This document shows positions 1-8,444 of a stretch of 64,000 bases of DNA, piece after piece (within the stretch, counting starts at the first letter, position 1; each line of letters opens with the position of its first letter). This DNA comes from Streptomyces sp. 135. GTDB lineage: Bacteria; Actinomycetota; Actinomycetes; Streptomycetales; Streptomycetaceae. Location of the stretch: the NCBI RefSeq assembly GCF_020026305.1, contig NZ_CP075691.1, positions 6,324,001-6,388,000 on the forward strand. The letters run 5' to 3'. A program made the translations under genes and the position numbers. The notes beneath the pieces are model-generated. The model searched no databases. It had not been told where the DNA came from and worked only from the letters and a program-made list of their open reading frames with translations.

Positions 1-694
1 AGCCGTTCACCGGCGTGTTGTTGGCGATCAGCCGCGCCGAGTACAGCAGCTCGGGGTAGAGGATCATGAAGCCGAGCGAGGTGTCCTTGAGGGTCACCAC
101 CAGCTGGCTGATGATCGTCGGCAGCATGGAGCGCACGGCCTGCGGGAACAGGACGCTGGTCATGACTTGCGTCTTGTTCAGCCCCAGGGCGTAGGCGGCC
201 TCCCGCTGGCCCTTCGGCACGGCGTTGATGCCCGCGCGCAGCACCTCGGCCTGGACGCAGCCGTTGTAGATCGACAGGCCGAGGACCAGCGCCCAGAACG
301 GCGTCATGTCGCCGACGATGCCGACCCACAGGGCGAAGATCGTGATCAGCAGCGGGATCGACCGGAAGAGGTCGATGAAGATCACCGAGGCCCAGCGCAC
401 CGGGCGGTGGTCGGAGAGCCTGCCGACACACAGCACGACCGCGAAGACCAGCGAGAGGACACCGGCGAACGCGAAGGCCTTCAGCGTCGCCAGGAGCGCT
501 TCGAAGATGTTGTCGCGGATGCCGGAGTAGTTGAAGATGTCCCACAGGGCGCCTTCGAACTCGCCCTTCTCGTTGAGCCGCAGGACGACCCAGACGAGCA
601 GGCCGAGCACCGCCGCGGTGCCGACGACCGAGTAGATCCGGTTGCGGACCTTGGCCTTGGGGCCGGGTGCGTCGAAGAGGACACTGGCGCTCAT
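1..694 (-). CDS. gluD: Glutamate ABC transporter permease GluD (3' end outside window)
   Basis: This is an inner-membrane permease of a polar amino acid ABC importer, paired with GluC in the glutamate uptake system. About 231 residues are visible and the C-terminus lies beyond position 1. The N-terminus is basic and cytoplasmic, followed by a membrane segment around residues 22-40 and further hydrophobic spans. The cytoplasmic EAA loop reads EVLRAGINAVPKGQREAA, the contact site for the ATPase. Its ATG at 694 overlaps the TGA of gluC (ATGA), so the two are translationally coupled. The assignment to GluD rests on the gluABCD order and the adjoining GluR/GluK genes, as in S. coelicolor. Confidence 0.93.
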   Translation of the reverse strand, partial: MSASVLFDAPGPKAKVRNRIYSVVGTAAVLGLLVWVVLRLNEKGEFEGALWDIFNYSGIRDNIFEALLATLKAFAFAGVLSLVFAVVLCVGRLSDHRPVRWASVIFIDLFRSIPLLITIFALWVGIVGDMTPFWALVLGLSIYNGCVQAEVLRAGINAVPKGQREAAYALGLNKTQVMTSVLFPQAVRSMLPTIISQLVVTLKDTSLGFMILYPELLYSARLIANNTPVNG

Positions 695-1338
695 CGGGCC
701 ACCTCCATACGGTGCTCCAGCAGCCGGAAGGCGCCATTGATGGCGTACGTGATGATCAGGTAGGCGAGGGTCACCCAGACGAAGATCATGGTGATGTCGT
801 AACCGTCATTGCTGAGGGTCTTGGTGACGTTGAACAAGTCGACGTTGTCGAAGCCGCCCGCGATCGCGGAGTTCTTCGTCAGCGCGATGAAGATCGACCC
901 CATCGGAGCGATCACCGCGCGGGTGGCCTGGGGGAGCACTACGACCCGCATGACCTGGGTGAAGCTCATGCCGATCGCGCGAGCGGCCTCGGCCTGGCCC
1001 ATCGGCACGGTGTTGATGCCGGACCGCAGCGCCTCGGCTACGAAGGACGAGGTGTAGAAGCCCAGCGCCACGACGCCGAGCACGAAGGAGTCCATGTCCG
1101 GGAACAGGATCTTCGGCAGGATGAAGAAGGCCACCAGGAACAGCAGGGTCAGCGGGGTGTTCCGGAGGATGTTCACCCACGCGGTACCGAAGACGCGCAG
1201 TGGCGGCACCGGTGAGACCCGGAAAGCGGCGATGATCACGCCGAGCACCATGGCGATGATTCCGCTGACCACGGTCAGCTCCACGGTGCCGATGAACCCC
1301 TCGCGGAACAGCGACAGGTTGTCGGTCAGTACGTTCAT
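691..1338 (-). CDS. gluC: Glutamate ABC transporter permease GluC
   Basis: This 215-residue membrane protein of the HisM/GlnP permease family forms the membrane channel with GluD. Several membrane segments are visible (about residues 10-38, 55-75, 80-100, 185-205). The EAA loop is EALRSGINTVPMGQAEAARA. I chose the ATG at 1338 because GGAGA lies 5 bases upstream; a longer reading frame to 1386 has no such site. The gene ends in a four-base overlap with gluD. It follows gluB after a 95-base gap holding a strong hairpin, which probably lowers permease expression relative to the binding protein. Confidence 0.95.
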   Translation of the reverse strand: MNVLTDNLSLFREGFIGTVELTVVSGIIAMVLGVIIAAFRVSPVPPLRVFGTAWVNILRNTPLTLLFLVAFFILPKILFPDMDSFVLGVVALGFYTSSFVAEALRSGINTVPMGQAEAARAIGMSFTQVMRVVVLPQATRAVIAPMGSIFIALTKNSAIAGGFDNVDLFNVTKTLSNDGYDITMIFVWVTLAYLIITYAINGAFRLLEHRMEVAR

Positions 1339-1385
1339 GAATTCTCCGCGAGAGGGCGGTCGGGCGGCGGCGGGCTCACAAGACA

Positions 1386-1431
1386 CCCCGCCCCGTACGG
1401 ACGTGTCGGCCGTACGAAGCGGGGCGCGGGG
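1386..1431 (-). terminator. Hairpin between gluB and gluC (partial terminator or mRNA stabiliser)
   Basis: An inner stem CGTACGG/CCGTACG (1394-1400 with 1410-1416) is extended outward by CCCCGCCCC against GGGGCGCGGGG with a small bulge. It sits directly after the gluB stop codon. Hairpins at this place in importer operons commonly set a high ratio of binding protein to permease; that role is inferred here. There is no U-tract, as usual for Streptomyces. Confidence 0.6.
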
Positions 1432-1433
1432 TC

Positions 1434-2354
1434 CTACTTGGGGTCGGTGAAGGCCGGCGGGTCCTTGTACTCGGAGCCGGACTTGCCGATGGTGGCGTCG
1501 AACGCCTTCTTGTAGTCGCCGTTCTCCTGGTGCGCCTTGATGGCGTCCGCGACGGCCTTCTGAAGCGCCTTGTCACCCTTCTTGAGGCCGACACCGTAGG
1601 GCTCGTCCGAGAAGGGCTTGCCGACGACCTTGAGCTTCTTCGGGTTCTGCGCCGCGTAGCCCATCAGGATGGCGTCGTCGGTGGTGACGGCGTCGACCTG
1701 GTTGTTGAGCATCTGCGCCACGCACTCGGAGTACTTGGACAGCTCGGTCACCTTGGCGCCGTACTTCGGCTTCTTGATGTTCTGCAGCGGCGTGGAGCCG
1801 ACGATGGAGCAGACCTTCTTGCCGCGGACCGTCTCCGGGCCCTTGATGTCCTTCTCGTCCTTGCGGACCAGCAGGGAGGCACCGGCGTGGTAGTACGGTC
1901 CGGCGAAGTCGATCTGCTTCTTGCGCTCGTCGTTGATCGTGTACGTGCCGATCATGAAGTCGACGTCGCCCTTGGAGACCGCGGTCTCGCGGGCGCCGGA
2001 GTCGACCGTCTTCCACTCGATCTGCTTGGGCGAGAAGCCGAGGTCGGCCGCGATCATCTTGGCGATCTCGATGTCGAACCCGGAGTACTCCTTGGTCGAC
2101 TGGTCCTGGAAGCCCAGGTAAGGCTGGTCGGCCTTGGCACCGATGACCAGCTTGCCGCGCTTCTTGGCGTCCTTGAAGACGGACGAGTCGATCGAGACGT
2201 CCTTCTTGACCGTGTAGCTGAGGGCCTTGGTGTCCTTGCTGTCCGGGCCCTCCGGCTTGTCGCCGGCGGAACCCTCCTTGCCGCCGCAGGCGGTGGCGGT
2301 CAGCGCGAGCGCGGCGATGGCCGCCGCGGTGGCGGCGGACTTGCGGAGCTTCAT
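1434..2354 (-). CDS. gluB: Glutamate-binding lipoprotein GluB
   Basis: This extracytoplasmic solute-binding protein (family 3) captures glutamate and delivers it to GluCD. The 306-residue product begins with a lipoprotein signal peptide: a basic n-region KLRK, an Ala/Leu-rich core and a lipobox ending at Cys23 (TATAC-GG). The mature domain carries family 3 motifs such as YSGFDIEIAKMIAADLG and VDFMIGTYTINDERKKQIDFAGPYY (shown in part). I chose the ATG at 2354 because AGAGGA lies about 8 bases upstream; an in-frame ATG 9 bases earlier sits on top of that ribosome site. It is the second gene of gluABCD. Confidence 0.95.
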   Translation of the reverse strand: MKLRKSAATAAAIAALALTATACGGKEGSAGDKPEGPDSKDTKALSYTVKKDVSIDSSVFKDAKKRGKLVIGAKADQPYLGFQDQSTKEYSGFDIEIAKMIAADLGFSPKQIEWKTVDSGARETAVSKGDVDFMIGTYTINDERKKQIDFAGPYYHAGASLLVRKDEKDIKGPETVRGKKVCSIVGSTPLQNIKKPKYGAKVTELSKYSECVAQMLNNQVDAVTTDDAILMGYAAQNPKKLKVVGKPFSDEPYGVGLKKGDKALQKAVADAIKAHQENGDYKKAFDATIGKSGSEYKDPPAFTDPK

Positions 2355-2401
2355 GGTGAACATCCTCTTGTTTCGGCAGGAGTTGAGACGGCGCGGGAGC
2401 C

Positions 2402-3181
2402 TCAGTGCTTAAGGATCTTCGACAGGAAGTCCTTGGCCCGGTCACTGCGCGGGTTGCTGAAGAACTGGTCCGGCGTGGCCTCCTCGACGATCCGGCCGTC
2501 CGCCATGAAGACGACGCGGTTCGCCGCGGACCGGGCGAAGCCCATCTCGTGGGTGACGACGACCATCGTCATCCCGTCACGGGCGAGCTGCTGCATCACC
2601 TCGAGGACCTCGTTGATCATCTCCGGGTCGAGCGCCGACGTGGGCTCGTCGAAGAGCATCACCTTGGGGTCCATCGCCAACGCACGTGCGATCGCGACGC
2701 GTTGTTGCTGACCGCCGGAGAGCTGGGCGGGGTACTTGTCGGCCTGCGAGGCGACGCCCACGCGGTCCAGCAGACCGCGCGCCTTCGTCTCCGCCTCCGC
2801 CTTGCCGGTCTTGCGCACCTTGATCTGGCCCAGCGTCACGTTCTCGAGCACGGTCTTGTGCGCGAAAAGGTTGAAGGACTGGAAGACCATGCCCACGTCC
2901 GCACGGAGGCGGGCGAGTTCCTTGCCTTCCTGGGGCAGCGGCTTGCCGTCGATCGAGATGGCTCCCGAGTCGATCGTCTCCAGGCGGTTGATGGCGCGGC
3001 ACAGGGTCGACTTGCCGGACCCTGAGGGGCCGATCACCACGACGACCTCGCCACGGGCGATGGTGAGGTCGATGTCCTGGAGGACGTGCAGAGCGCCGAA
3101 GTGCTTGTTGACGTTCTTCAGCACGACCAGGTCGTCCGCCCCGGGCGGTATGGCGTCCTTGGTCACCGATACTTCGGTCAC
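2402..3181 (-). CDS. gluA: Glutamate ABC transporter ATP-binding protein GluA
   Basis: This cytoplasmic ATPase of the polar amino acid uptake family powers GluCD. It has Walker A GPSGSGKST, Q-loop region VFQSFNLF, signature LSGGQQQR, Walker B VMLFDEPTSALD and switch histidine VVTHEMG. The start is uncertain. GTG at 3181 has GGAG with 9-base spacing and gives VTEVSV as first residues. An ATG at 3196 abuts GAGGAGG with no spacing, so it is less likely. A reading frame continues far upstream on this strand through gluR, which I regard as antisense noise. It is first in the operon, divergent from gluR, and 48 bases separate it from gluB. Confidence 0.94.
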   Translation of the reverse strand: MTEVSVTKDAIPPGADDLVVLKNVNKHFGALHVLQDIDLTIARGEVVVVIGPSGSGKSTLCRAINRLETIDSGAISIDGKPLPQEGKELARLRADVGMVFQSFNLFAHKTVLENVTLGQIKVRKTGKAEAETKARGLLDRVGVASQADKYPAQLSGGQQQRVAIARALAMDPKVMLFDEPTSALDPEMINEVLEVMQQLARDGMTMVVVTHEMGFARSAANRVVFMADGRIVEEATPDQFFSNPRSDRAKDFLSKILKH

Positions 3182-3241
3182 GGCTTGTTGCTCCATCCTC
3201 CTCGGTTGGGAGGACAGTAATAACCCAGTGCGACCAGCGTC

Positions 3242-3270
3242 ATTACATCTGAGGGGAAATTGAGCATAAC
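3242..3270 (-). promoter_or_regulatory. Weak candidate promoter for gluABCD
   Basis: On the minus strand a TGTAAT hexamer (plus-strand 3242-3247) could be a -10 element, with GTTATG about 17 bases upstream as a poor -35. The region between gluA and gluR (3182-3460) is the only place for the two divergent promoters and for GluR binding. I could not pick out a GluR site by eye. Confidence 0.25.
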
Positions 3271-3460
3271 GATCCGGCCGCAACCGGACACACCGTGTGA
3301 AGAGGGTCCACGATGTGCGTACCGGCTGGATAACGGAACGTGTCCGTGACCCGATCCCTCTTGACGCGGTCCTTACCCATCGGCGTGGATGCCTTGTGCG
3401 CATGCGCGCTGCGCGACTACCGGCCACAACGGAATGACGGATGAACTGGAGGGGGCCCGT

Positions 3461-4150
3461 ATGAGACTGCTTCTTGTCGAGGACGACGATCACGTGGCCG
3501 CCGCCCTGTCCGCGATCCTGACCCGGCACGGCTTCGACGTCGTACACGCCCGGAACGGCGAAGAGGCCCTCCAGGCCCTGCTGCCCGCACAAGCGCCCCC
3601 CTTCGGAGTGGTCCTGCTCGACCTCGGCCTGCCCGACCAGGACGGCTACGAGGTCTGCGGCAAGATCCGCAAGCGCGGCTCGACACCGGTGATCATGGTG
3701 ACCGCCCGCGCCGACGTACGCTCCCGGATACACGGCCTGAACCTCGGAGCCGATGACTACGTAGTGAAGCCGTACGACACCGGTGAGCTGATCGCCCGCA
3801 TCCACGCGGTCATCCGGCGCCCCACGCCCGGCGGCGCGACGGCGCCCGGCGACAGCGAGCTGCGTCTCGGTTCCGTGCACATCGAACTGCCCACCCGGCA
3901 GGTCAGCGTGGCGGGTTCGGTTGTCCAACTGACCCGCAAGGAGTTCGACTTGCTCGCGCTCCTTGCCCAGCGCCCCGGAGTGGTGTTCCGCCGTGAACAG
4001 ATCATCAGCGAAGTGTGGCGCACCAGTTGGGAAGGGACGGGGCGCACGCTGGAAGTGCACGTGGCGTCCCTGCGCTCCAAGCTGCACATGCCCGCCCTGA
4101 TCGAGACGGTGCGCGGCGTCGGCTACCGCCTCGTCGCCCCGGCCACATAG
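3461..4150 (+). CDS. gluR: OmpR-family response regulator GluR
   Basis: This 229-residue DNA-binding response regulator has a receiver domain (residues 1-115) with acidic pocket EDDD, phospho-acceptor Asp54 in LLDLGLPDQDGYEV, and the conserved Lys in VVKPYD. A winged-helix effector follows (residues about 130-226, ending RGVGYRLV). In S. coelicolor the homologue at this locus activates gluABCD in response to glutamate; that role is carried over by synteny. I chose the ATG at 3461 because of the upstream GGAGGGGG; an earlier in-frame ATG at 3389 would add residues unlike a receiver N-terminus. The kinase gene starts 15 bases downstream. Confidence 0.93.
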   Translation: MRLLLVEDDDHVAAALSAILTRHGFDVVHARNGEEALQALLPAQAPPFGVVLLDLGLPDQDGYEVCGKIRKRGSTPVIMVTARADVRSRIHGLNLGADDYVVKPYDTGELIARIHAVIRRPTPGGATAPGDSELRLGSVHIELPTRQVSVAGSVVQLTRKEFDLLALLAQRPGVVFRREQIISEVWRTSWEGTGRTLEVHVASLRSKLHMPALIETVRGVGYRLVAPAT

Positions 4151-4165
4151 CAAGAGCGAGGACAG

Positions 4166-5581
4166 GTGCGCTCCCGCCTCCTCCCGCTGCTGATCGTCCT
4201 CATGGCGGGCGTCCTGCTCGCGCTCGGGTTCCCGCTGGCCGTCAGTGTCGCGGCGGCGCAGCAGCAGAAGGTGATCGTCGACCGGATCGACGACACGGCG
4301 CGGTTCGCCTCCCTCGCGCAGTTCGTCACCAAACGCCCCACGGGCTCCCGGGTGAAGAGTGGCACGGACGAGCGCCGCGAGACGCTGCAGAAGGAACTCG
4401 ACGACTACTACGAGGTCTACGGCATCAGAGCGGGTGTCTTCTACCGCGACGACGACCCCATGGCCCACGCCCCGGCCTCCTGGTACCTGCCCTCCAAGGG
4501 GGATGTCCGCCGAGCCTTCCAGGAGGCCCTGCGCTCCCGCGGCAGCCATGACCCCGAGCAGGTCTGGCCGTGGCAGCGCGGCCGCCTCGCCGTCGCGTCC
4601 CCGGTGATCAGGGACGGGGACGTGATCGCCGTGGTGGTCACCGACTCGCCCACGGGACGCATGCGTTCGAAGACGCTCCAGGGCTGGCTGCTCATCGCCG
4701 CGGGCGAATCGGCGGCCATGCTCCTGGCCGTGGGAGCGGCCCTGCGCCTCACCGGCTGGGTGCTGCGCCCGGTACGGGTCCTGGACGCCACCACGCACGA
4801 CATAGCGACCGGACGCCTCAAGTCACGTGTCGCCGCCGCGGGCGGGCCACCGGAACTCAGACGCCTCGCCCGGTCGTTCAACGAGATGGCCGACCACGTG
4901 GAGGACGTGCTGGAACAGCAGCGTGCCTTCGTCGCCGATGCCTCGCACCAGCTGCGCAACCCTCTCTCCGCCCTGCTGCTCCGCATCGAACTCCTCGCCC
5001 TCGAACTGCCCGAGGGCAACGAGGAGATCGCCTCCGTCCGCACCGAGGGCAAGCGCCTGGCCCAGGTCCTCGACGACCTGCTCGGCCTGGCGCTCGCCGA
5101 GCACGCGGCGGCCGACCTGCGCCTCACGGACATCGGCGAGCTGGCGGCCGAGCGCGTCGCAGCCTGGCGGCCGCTCGCCGACGAGCGGGGCGTACGGCTC
5201 ACGGGCGACTGCCCGGCGACCACCGGCTGGGCCGACCCGGTCGCCCTCTCCAGCGCGCTGGACGCGGTGATCGACAACGCCCTGAAGTTCACCCCCGAGG
5301 GAGGGCCGGTCCACGTGACGGTCTCCTCCAGCAACGGAACGACGACCGTGGTGGTCACCGACAGCGGGCCCGGTCTCACCGACGACGAGCTGGCGCGCGT
5401 CGGCGACCGCTTCTGGCGCAGCAACCGCCACCAGAACGTGCAGGGCTCGGGGCTCGGCCTGTCCATCTCGCGGGCCCTGCTCACGGCCGGCGGCGGCTCC
5501 ATCGCGTACGCGCGGAACGAACCGCATGGACTGAAGGTGACCGTCAGCGTCCCCCGTAGCGGGCCGTCAGCGGCCTCCTGA
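4166..5581 (+). CDS. gluK: Sensor histidine kinase GluK
   Basis: This 471-residue membrane kinase is the partner of GluR. Transmembrane helix 1 is at about residues 6-28 and helix 2 at about 172-195, bounding an extracytoplasmic sensor of about 145 residues. A HAMP domain follows (about 196-250). The HisKA motif is ASHQLRNPL with phospho-accepting His261. The ATPase domain carries NALKFTPEGG (N box), DSGPGL (G1) and GSGLGLSIS (G2). It starts with GTG at 4166 preceded by GAGCGAGG. In S. coelicolor the homologue senses extracellular glutamate. The stop codon lies in the loop of the terminator that follows. Confidence 0.93.
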   Translation: MRSRLLPLLIVLMAGVLLALGFPLAVSVAAAQQQKVIVDRIDDTARFASLAQFVTKRPTGSRVKSGTDERRETLQKELDDYYEVYGIRAGVFYRDDDPMAHAPASWYLPSKGDVRRAFQEALRSRGSHDPEQVWPWQRGRLAVASPVIRDGDVIAVVVTDSPTGRMRSKTLQGWLLIAAGESAAMLLAVGAALRLTGWVLRPVRVLDATTHDIATGRLKSRVAAAGGPPELRRLARSFNEMADHVEDVLEQQRAFVADASHQLRNPLSALLLRIELLALELPEGNEEIASVRTEGKRLAQVLDDLLGLALAEHAAADLRLTDIGELAAERVAAWRPLADERGVRLTGDCPATTGWADPVALSSALDAVIDNALKFTPEGGPVHVTVSSSNGTTTVVVTDSGPGLTDDELARVGDRFWRSNRHQNVQGSGLGLSISRALLTAGGGSIAYARNEPHGLKVTVSVPRSGPSAAS

Positions 5582-5597
5582 GAGCCGCTGACGGCCC
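5561..5597 (+). terminator. Terminator shared by gluRK and the TAXI gene
   Basis: A perfect 14-bp inverted repeat (5561-5574 with 5584-5597) encloses a 9-base loop. The last codons and the TGA of gluK (5579-5581) lie within it. It stands between convergent genes, so it can act on both strands. Confidence 0.8.
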
Positions 5598-5634
5598 TCG
5601 CCAGGTTTCTCCCCGGCCCTTCCCGTGCCCCCGC

Positions 5635-6630
5635 TCACGGTTTGACCGAGCGGTAGTAGCGGCGCGCCCCGTCGTGCAGCGGGAGGGGATCGGTGAACAG
5701 GGCGGTCCGTAGATCGACCAGCTGGGCCGCATGCACCTCATCGCCGATGTGGTCGCGACTGTCGATCACGGTGCGGGTCAGCCCGGCGGTCAGGTCGGCA
5801 TCGGCCCGGTCGGTCGTGACCAGAAGGTTCGCGACCGCCAGGGTGGGCACGGCGGACCCCTGCTGGGCGAGGGGGTAGGCGTCGGCCGGCATCGTCGCGG
5901 CCCGGTAGTAGCGCGAGGCGCCGCCCTGCTTGTGCAGCCTCTCGACGAGGTGGCCGAGCTGGACGAGGCGGAGGTCCATGTCCTTGGAGAGCGTGCGCAC
6001 AGCGGTGGTCGGCAGCCCGCCCGACCAGAAGAAGGCATCGATGGAGCGGTTCTTCAGGAGGTCCGGCATGGTGTCGATGCCCGCGGACACCGGCTCGATG
6101 TCCGTCTCCGGATCGAGGCCCGCGGCGTCCAGCACCCTGTCCGCTATCAGCCGCACGCCCGAGCGGTCCTGCCCCACCGCCACCCGCTTGCCCCGCAGAT
6201 CTGCCACGGACTGGATGTCGGAGCCCCGGGGCACCACCAGCTGGACGTAGTCGTCGTAGAGGCGTGCGCAGCCGCGCAGGCGGTCCGCCTCGGGCGCGCC
6301 CTCAAGGCGGTACTTCTCGACGGCGTCGGCGGCCGCGATGGTGAAATCGGCCTCGCCCGTCGCCACCCGCTCGATGTTCTGCGGCGACCCCTGGCTGTTG
6401 AGGAGCTCCACGTCCACCTTCGGCATGTCCTGCGAAATCGCTGTGCGCAGGAGCTTTCCGTACCGCTCGTAGACGCCGTTCCGCACGCCCGTGCTGAACT
6501 TCATCCGCCCGTTCGGAGAGTCCTCACCCACCGGAAACAGCCACCACGACAGCAGCCCGAGCACCACGAGCGCCGCGGCCGAGCCCTGAAGGGCGCGGCG
6601 CCTGCCGATGCGGGGGAGGACCTGGAGCAT
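5635..6630 (-). CDS. TAXI-family TRAP-type solute-binding protein, orphan
   Basis: This 331-residue protein belongs to the TAXI group of TRAP-transporter binding proteins. It has an N-terminal membrane anchor (about residues 14-32, ALQGSAAALVVLGLLSWW) and then typical features: TGVRNGVYERYGKLL, NSQGSPQNIERVATGEADF in part, and DLRGKRVAVGQDRSG. No TRAP membrane subunit is nearby, so it may serve a distant transporter or act as a sensor. I chose the ATG at 6630 because AGGA lies 8 bases upstream; a longer frame to 6726 lacks one. It is convergent with gluK and divergent from miaB. The ligand is unknown. Confidence 0.85.
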   Translation of the reverse strand: MLQVLPRIGRRRALQGSAAALVVLGLLSWWLFPVGEDSPNGRMKFSTGVRNGVYERYGKLLRTAISQDMPKVDVELLNSQGSPQNIERVATGEADFTIAAADAVEKYRLEGAPEADRLRGCARLYDDYVQLVVPRGSDIQSVADLRGKRVAVGQDRSGVRLIADRVLDAAGLDPETDIEPVSAGIDTMPDLLKNRSIDAFFWSGGLPTTAVRTLSKDMDLRLVQLGHLVERLHKQGGASRYYRAATMPADAYPLAQQGSAVPTLAVANLLVTTDRADADLTAGLTRTVIDSRDHIGDEVHAAQLVDLRTALFTDPLPLHDGARRYYRSVKP

Positions 6631-6770
6631 GCGCGCGATCCTGCCAGCCCGCTCACCGTGATGACCAGGGGCGAGGTCACACCACTCCCCGCTGCGAGCC
6701 GTCTCCGGAGTGCCCGGGTTCGCCATCGGCGGCCACGCGCGCGTGGCGACCCCGTACTCTGGGGGGCGAG

Positions 6771-8261
6771 ATGAGCGCGAAGACTTACGAGGTGCGCACC
6801 TACGGGTGCCAGATGAACGTCCATGACTCCGAGCGGCTCTCCGGGCTGCTGGAGGACGCCGGCTACGAACGTGCGCCCGAAGGAGCCGACGGCGACGCCG
6901 ACGTCGTCGTCTTCAACACGTGCGCCGTGCGCGAGAACGCCGACAACCGCCTGTACGGCAATCTCGGCCGCCTGGCCCCGATGAAGACGAAGCGTCCCGG
7001 GATGCAGATCGCCGTCGGCGGCTGCCTCGCCCAGAAGGACCGCGACACCATCGTCAAGAAGGCGCCCTGGGTCGACGTCGTCTTCGGCACGCACAACATC
7101 GGCAAGCTGCCGGTCCTCCTGGAGCGCGCCCGCGTCCAGGAAGAGGCACAGGTCGAGATCGCCGAGTCGCTCGAAGCCTTCCCGTCCACGCTGCCGACCC
7201 GGCGCGAGAGCGCGTACGCCGCGTGGGTCTCCATCTCCGTCGGCTGCAACAACACCTGCACCTTCTGCATCGTCCCCGCCCTGCGCGGCAAGGAGAAGGA
7301 CCGCAGGACCGGCGACATCCTCGCGGAGATCGAGGCACTCGTCGGCGAGGGCGTCAGCGAGATCACCCTCCTCGGGCAGAACGTGAACGCGTACGGCTCC
7401 GACATCGGCGACCGAGAGGCCTTCAGCAAGCTGCTGCGCGCCTGCGGGAAGATCGAGGGCCTGGAGCGCGTGCGCTTCACCTCACCGCACCCCCGCGACT
7501 TCACCGACGACGTGATCGCCGCGATGGCCGAGACGCCGAACGTGATGCCGCAGCTCCACATGCCGTTGCAGTCCGGTTCGGACCCCGTCCTGAAGGCGAT
7601 GCGCCGCTCGTACCGCCAGGACCGCTTCCTGGGGATCATCGAGAAGGTCCGCGCCGCCATGCCGGACGCGGCGATCTCCACCGACATCATCGTGGGCTTC
7701 CCCGGCGAGACCGAGGAGGACTTCGAGCAGACGATGCACGTGGTCCGCGAGGCCCGCTTCGCCAACGCCTTCACCTTCCAGTACTCCAAGCGCCCCGGGA
7801 CCCCGGCCGCGACCATGGAGGGACAGATCCCCAAGGAGGTCGTCCAGTCGCGCTACGAGCGCCTGGTGGCCCTCCAGGAGGAGATCTCCTGGGAGGAGAA
7901 CAAGAAGCAGGTCGGCCGCACCCTGGAGCTGATGGTCGCCGAGGGCGAGGGCCGCAAGGACGGCGCCACGCACCGCCTCTCCGGCCGCGCCCCCGACAAC
8001 CGCCTGGTGCACTTCACCAAGCCGGACACCGAGGTGCGCCCCGGTGACGTCGTGACGGTCGAGATCACCTACGCCGCCCCGCACCACCTGCTCGCCGAGG
8101 GCACCGTGCTGAACGTGCGCCCCACGCGCGCGGGTGACGCCTGGGAGAAGCGCAACACCGAAGCGGCCGCGAAGCCCGCGGGCGTCATGCTGGGCCTGCC
8201 GAAGATCGGCGCTCCCGCGCCGCTGCCGGTGGCGACGGGGAGCGGCTGCGGCTGCGACTGA
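6771..8261 (+). CDS. miaB: tRNA-2-methylthio-N6-dimethylallyladenosine synthase MiaB
   Basis: This radical-SAM methylthiotransferase adds the 2-methylthio group to i6A37 of tRNAs reading UNN codons. The 496-residue protein has the N-terminal UPF0004 domain with three Cys for the auxiliary [4Fe-4S] cluster (Cys13 in YGCQMN, NTCAVREN, GGCLAQ). The radical-SAM triad is Cys159, Cys163 and Cys166 (CNNTCTFC), and a TRAM domain lies near residues 370-440. The tail carries a Cys-rich end GSGCGCD. The start follows GGGGGGCGAG. MiaA, which makes the i6A substrate, is encoded 2 kb downstream. Confidence 0.97.
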   Translation: MSAKTYEVRTYGCQMNVHDSERLSGLLEDAGYERAPEGADGDADVVVFNTCAVRENADNRLYGNLGRLAPMKTKRPGMQIAVGGCLAQKDRDTIVKKAPWVDVVFGTHNIGKLPVLLERARVQEEAQVEIAESLEAFPSTLPTRRESAYAAWVSISVGCNNTCTFCIVPALRGKEKDRRTGDILAEIEALVGEGVSEITLLGQNVNAYGSDIGDREAFSKLLRACGKIEGLERVRFTSPHPRDFTDDVIAAMAETPNVMPQLHMPLQSGSDPVLKAMRRSYRQDRFLGIIEKVRAAMPDAAISTDIIVGFPGETEEDFEQTMHVVREARFANAFTFQYSKRPGTPAATMEGQIPKEVVQSRYERLVALQEEISWEENKKQVGRTLELMVAEGEGRKDGATHRLSGRAPDNRLVHFTKPDTEVRPGDVVTVEITYAAPHHLLAEGTVLNVRPTRAGDAWEKRNTEAAAKPAGVMLGLPKIGAPAPLPVATGSGCGCD

Positions 8262-8275
8262 CCTGAGGTGAGGGC

Positions 8276-8299
8276 CGTCGGCGGCGGGGGCCGCCGACG
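8276..8299 (+). terminator. Terminator after miaB
   Basis: A perfect 10-bp GC-rich stem (8276-8285 with 8290-8299) has a GGGG loop and begins 14 bases after the miaB stop codon. Confidence 0.75.
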
Positions 8300-8444
8300 C
8301 CGGGTCGGGGGCTGCGATGGCACTCTGGGCGCTTCTGGTGGACAAGGCCGCCCACGAGGGTGTCGTACCCCTACCGGTTCTTGATCTGCGAGCTGGAGTG
8401 GGACTCGGGACCGGTCTCCCAGTAGGCGCGTTACGCTGCGGATC

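Noticed and set aside
3197..4798. Upstream extension of the gluA reading frame through gluR and gluK
   Set aside because: The extra residues are low-complexity antisense translation; the ABC domain begins normally near 3181-3196.
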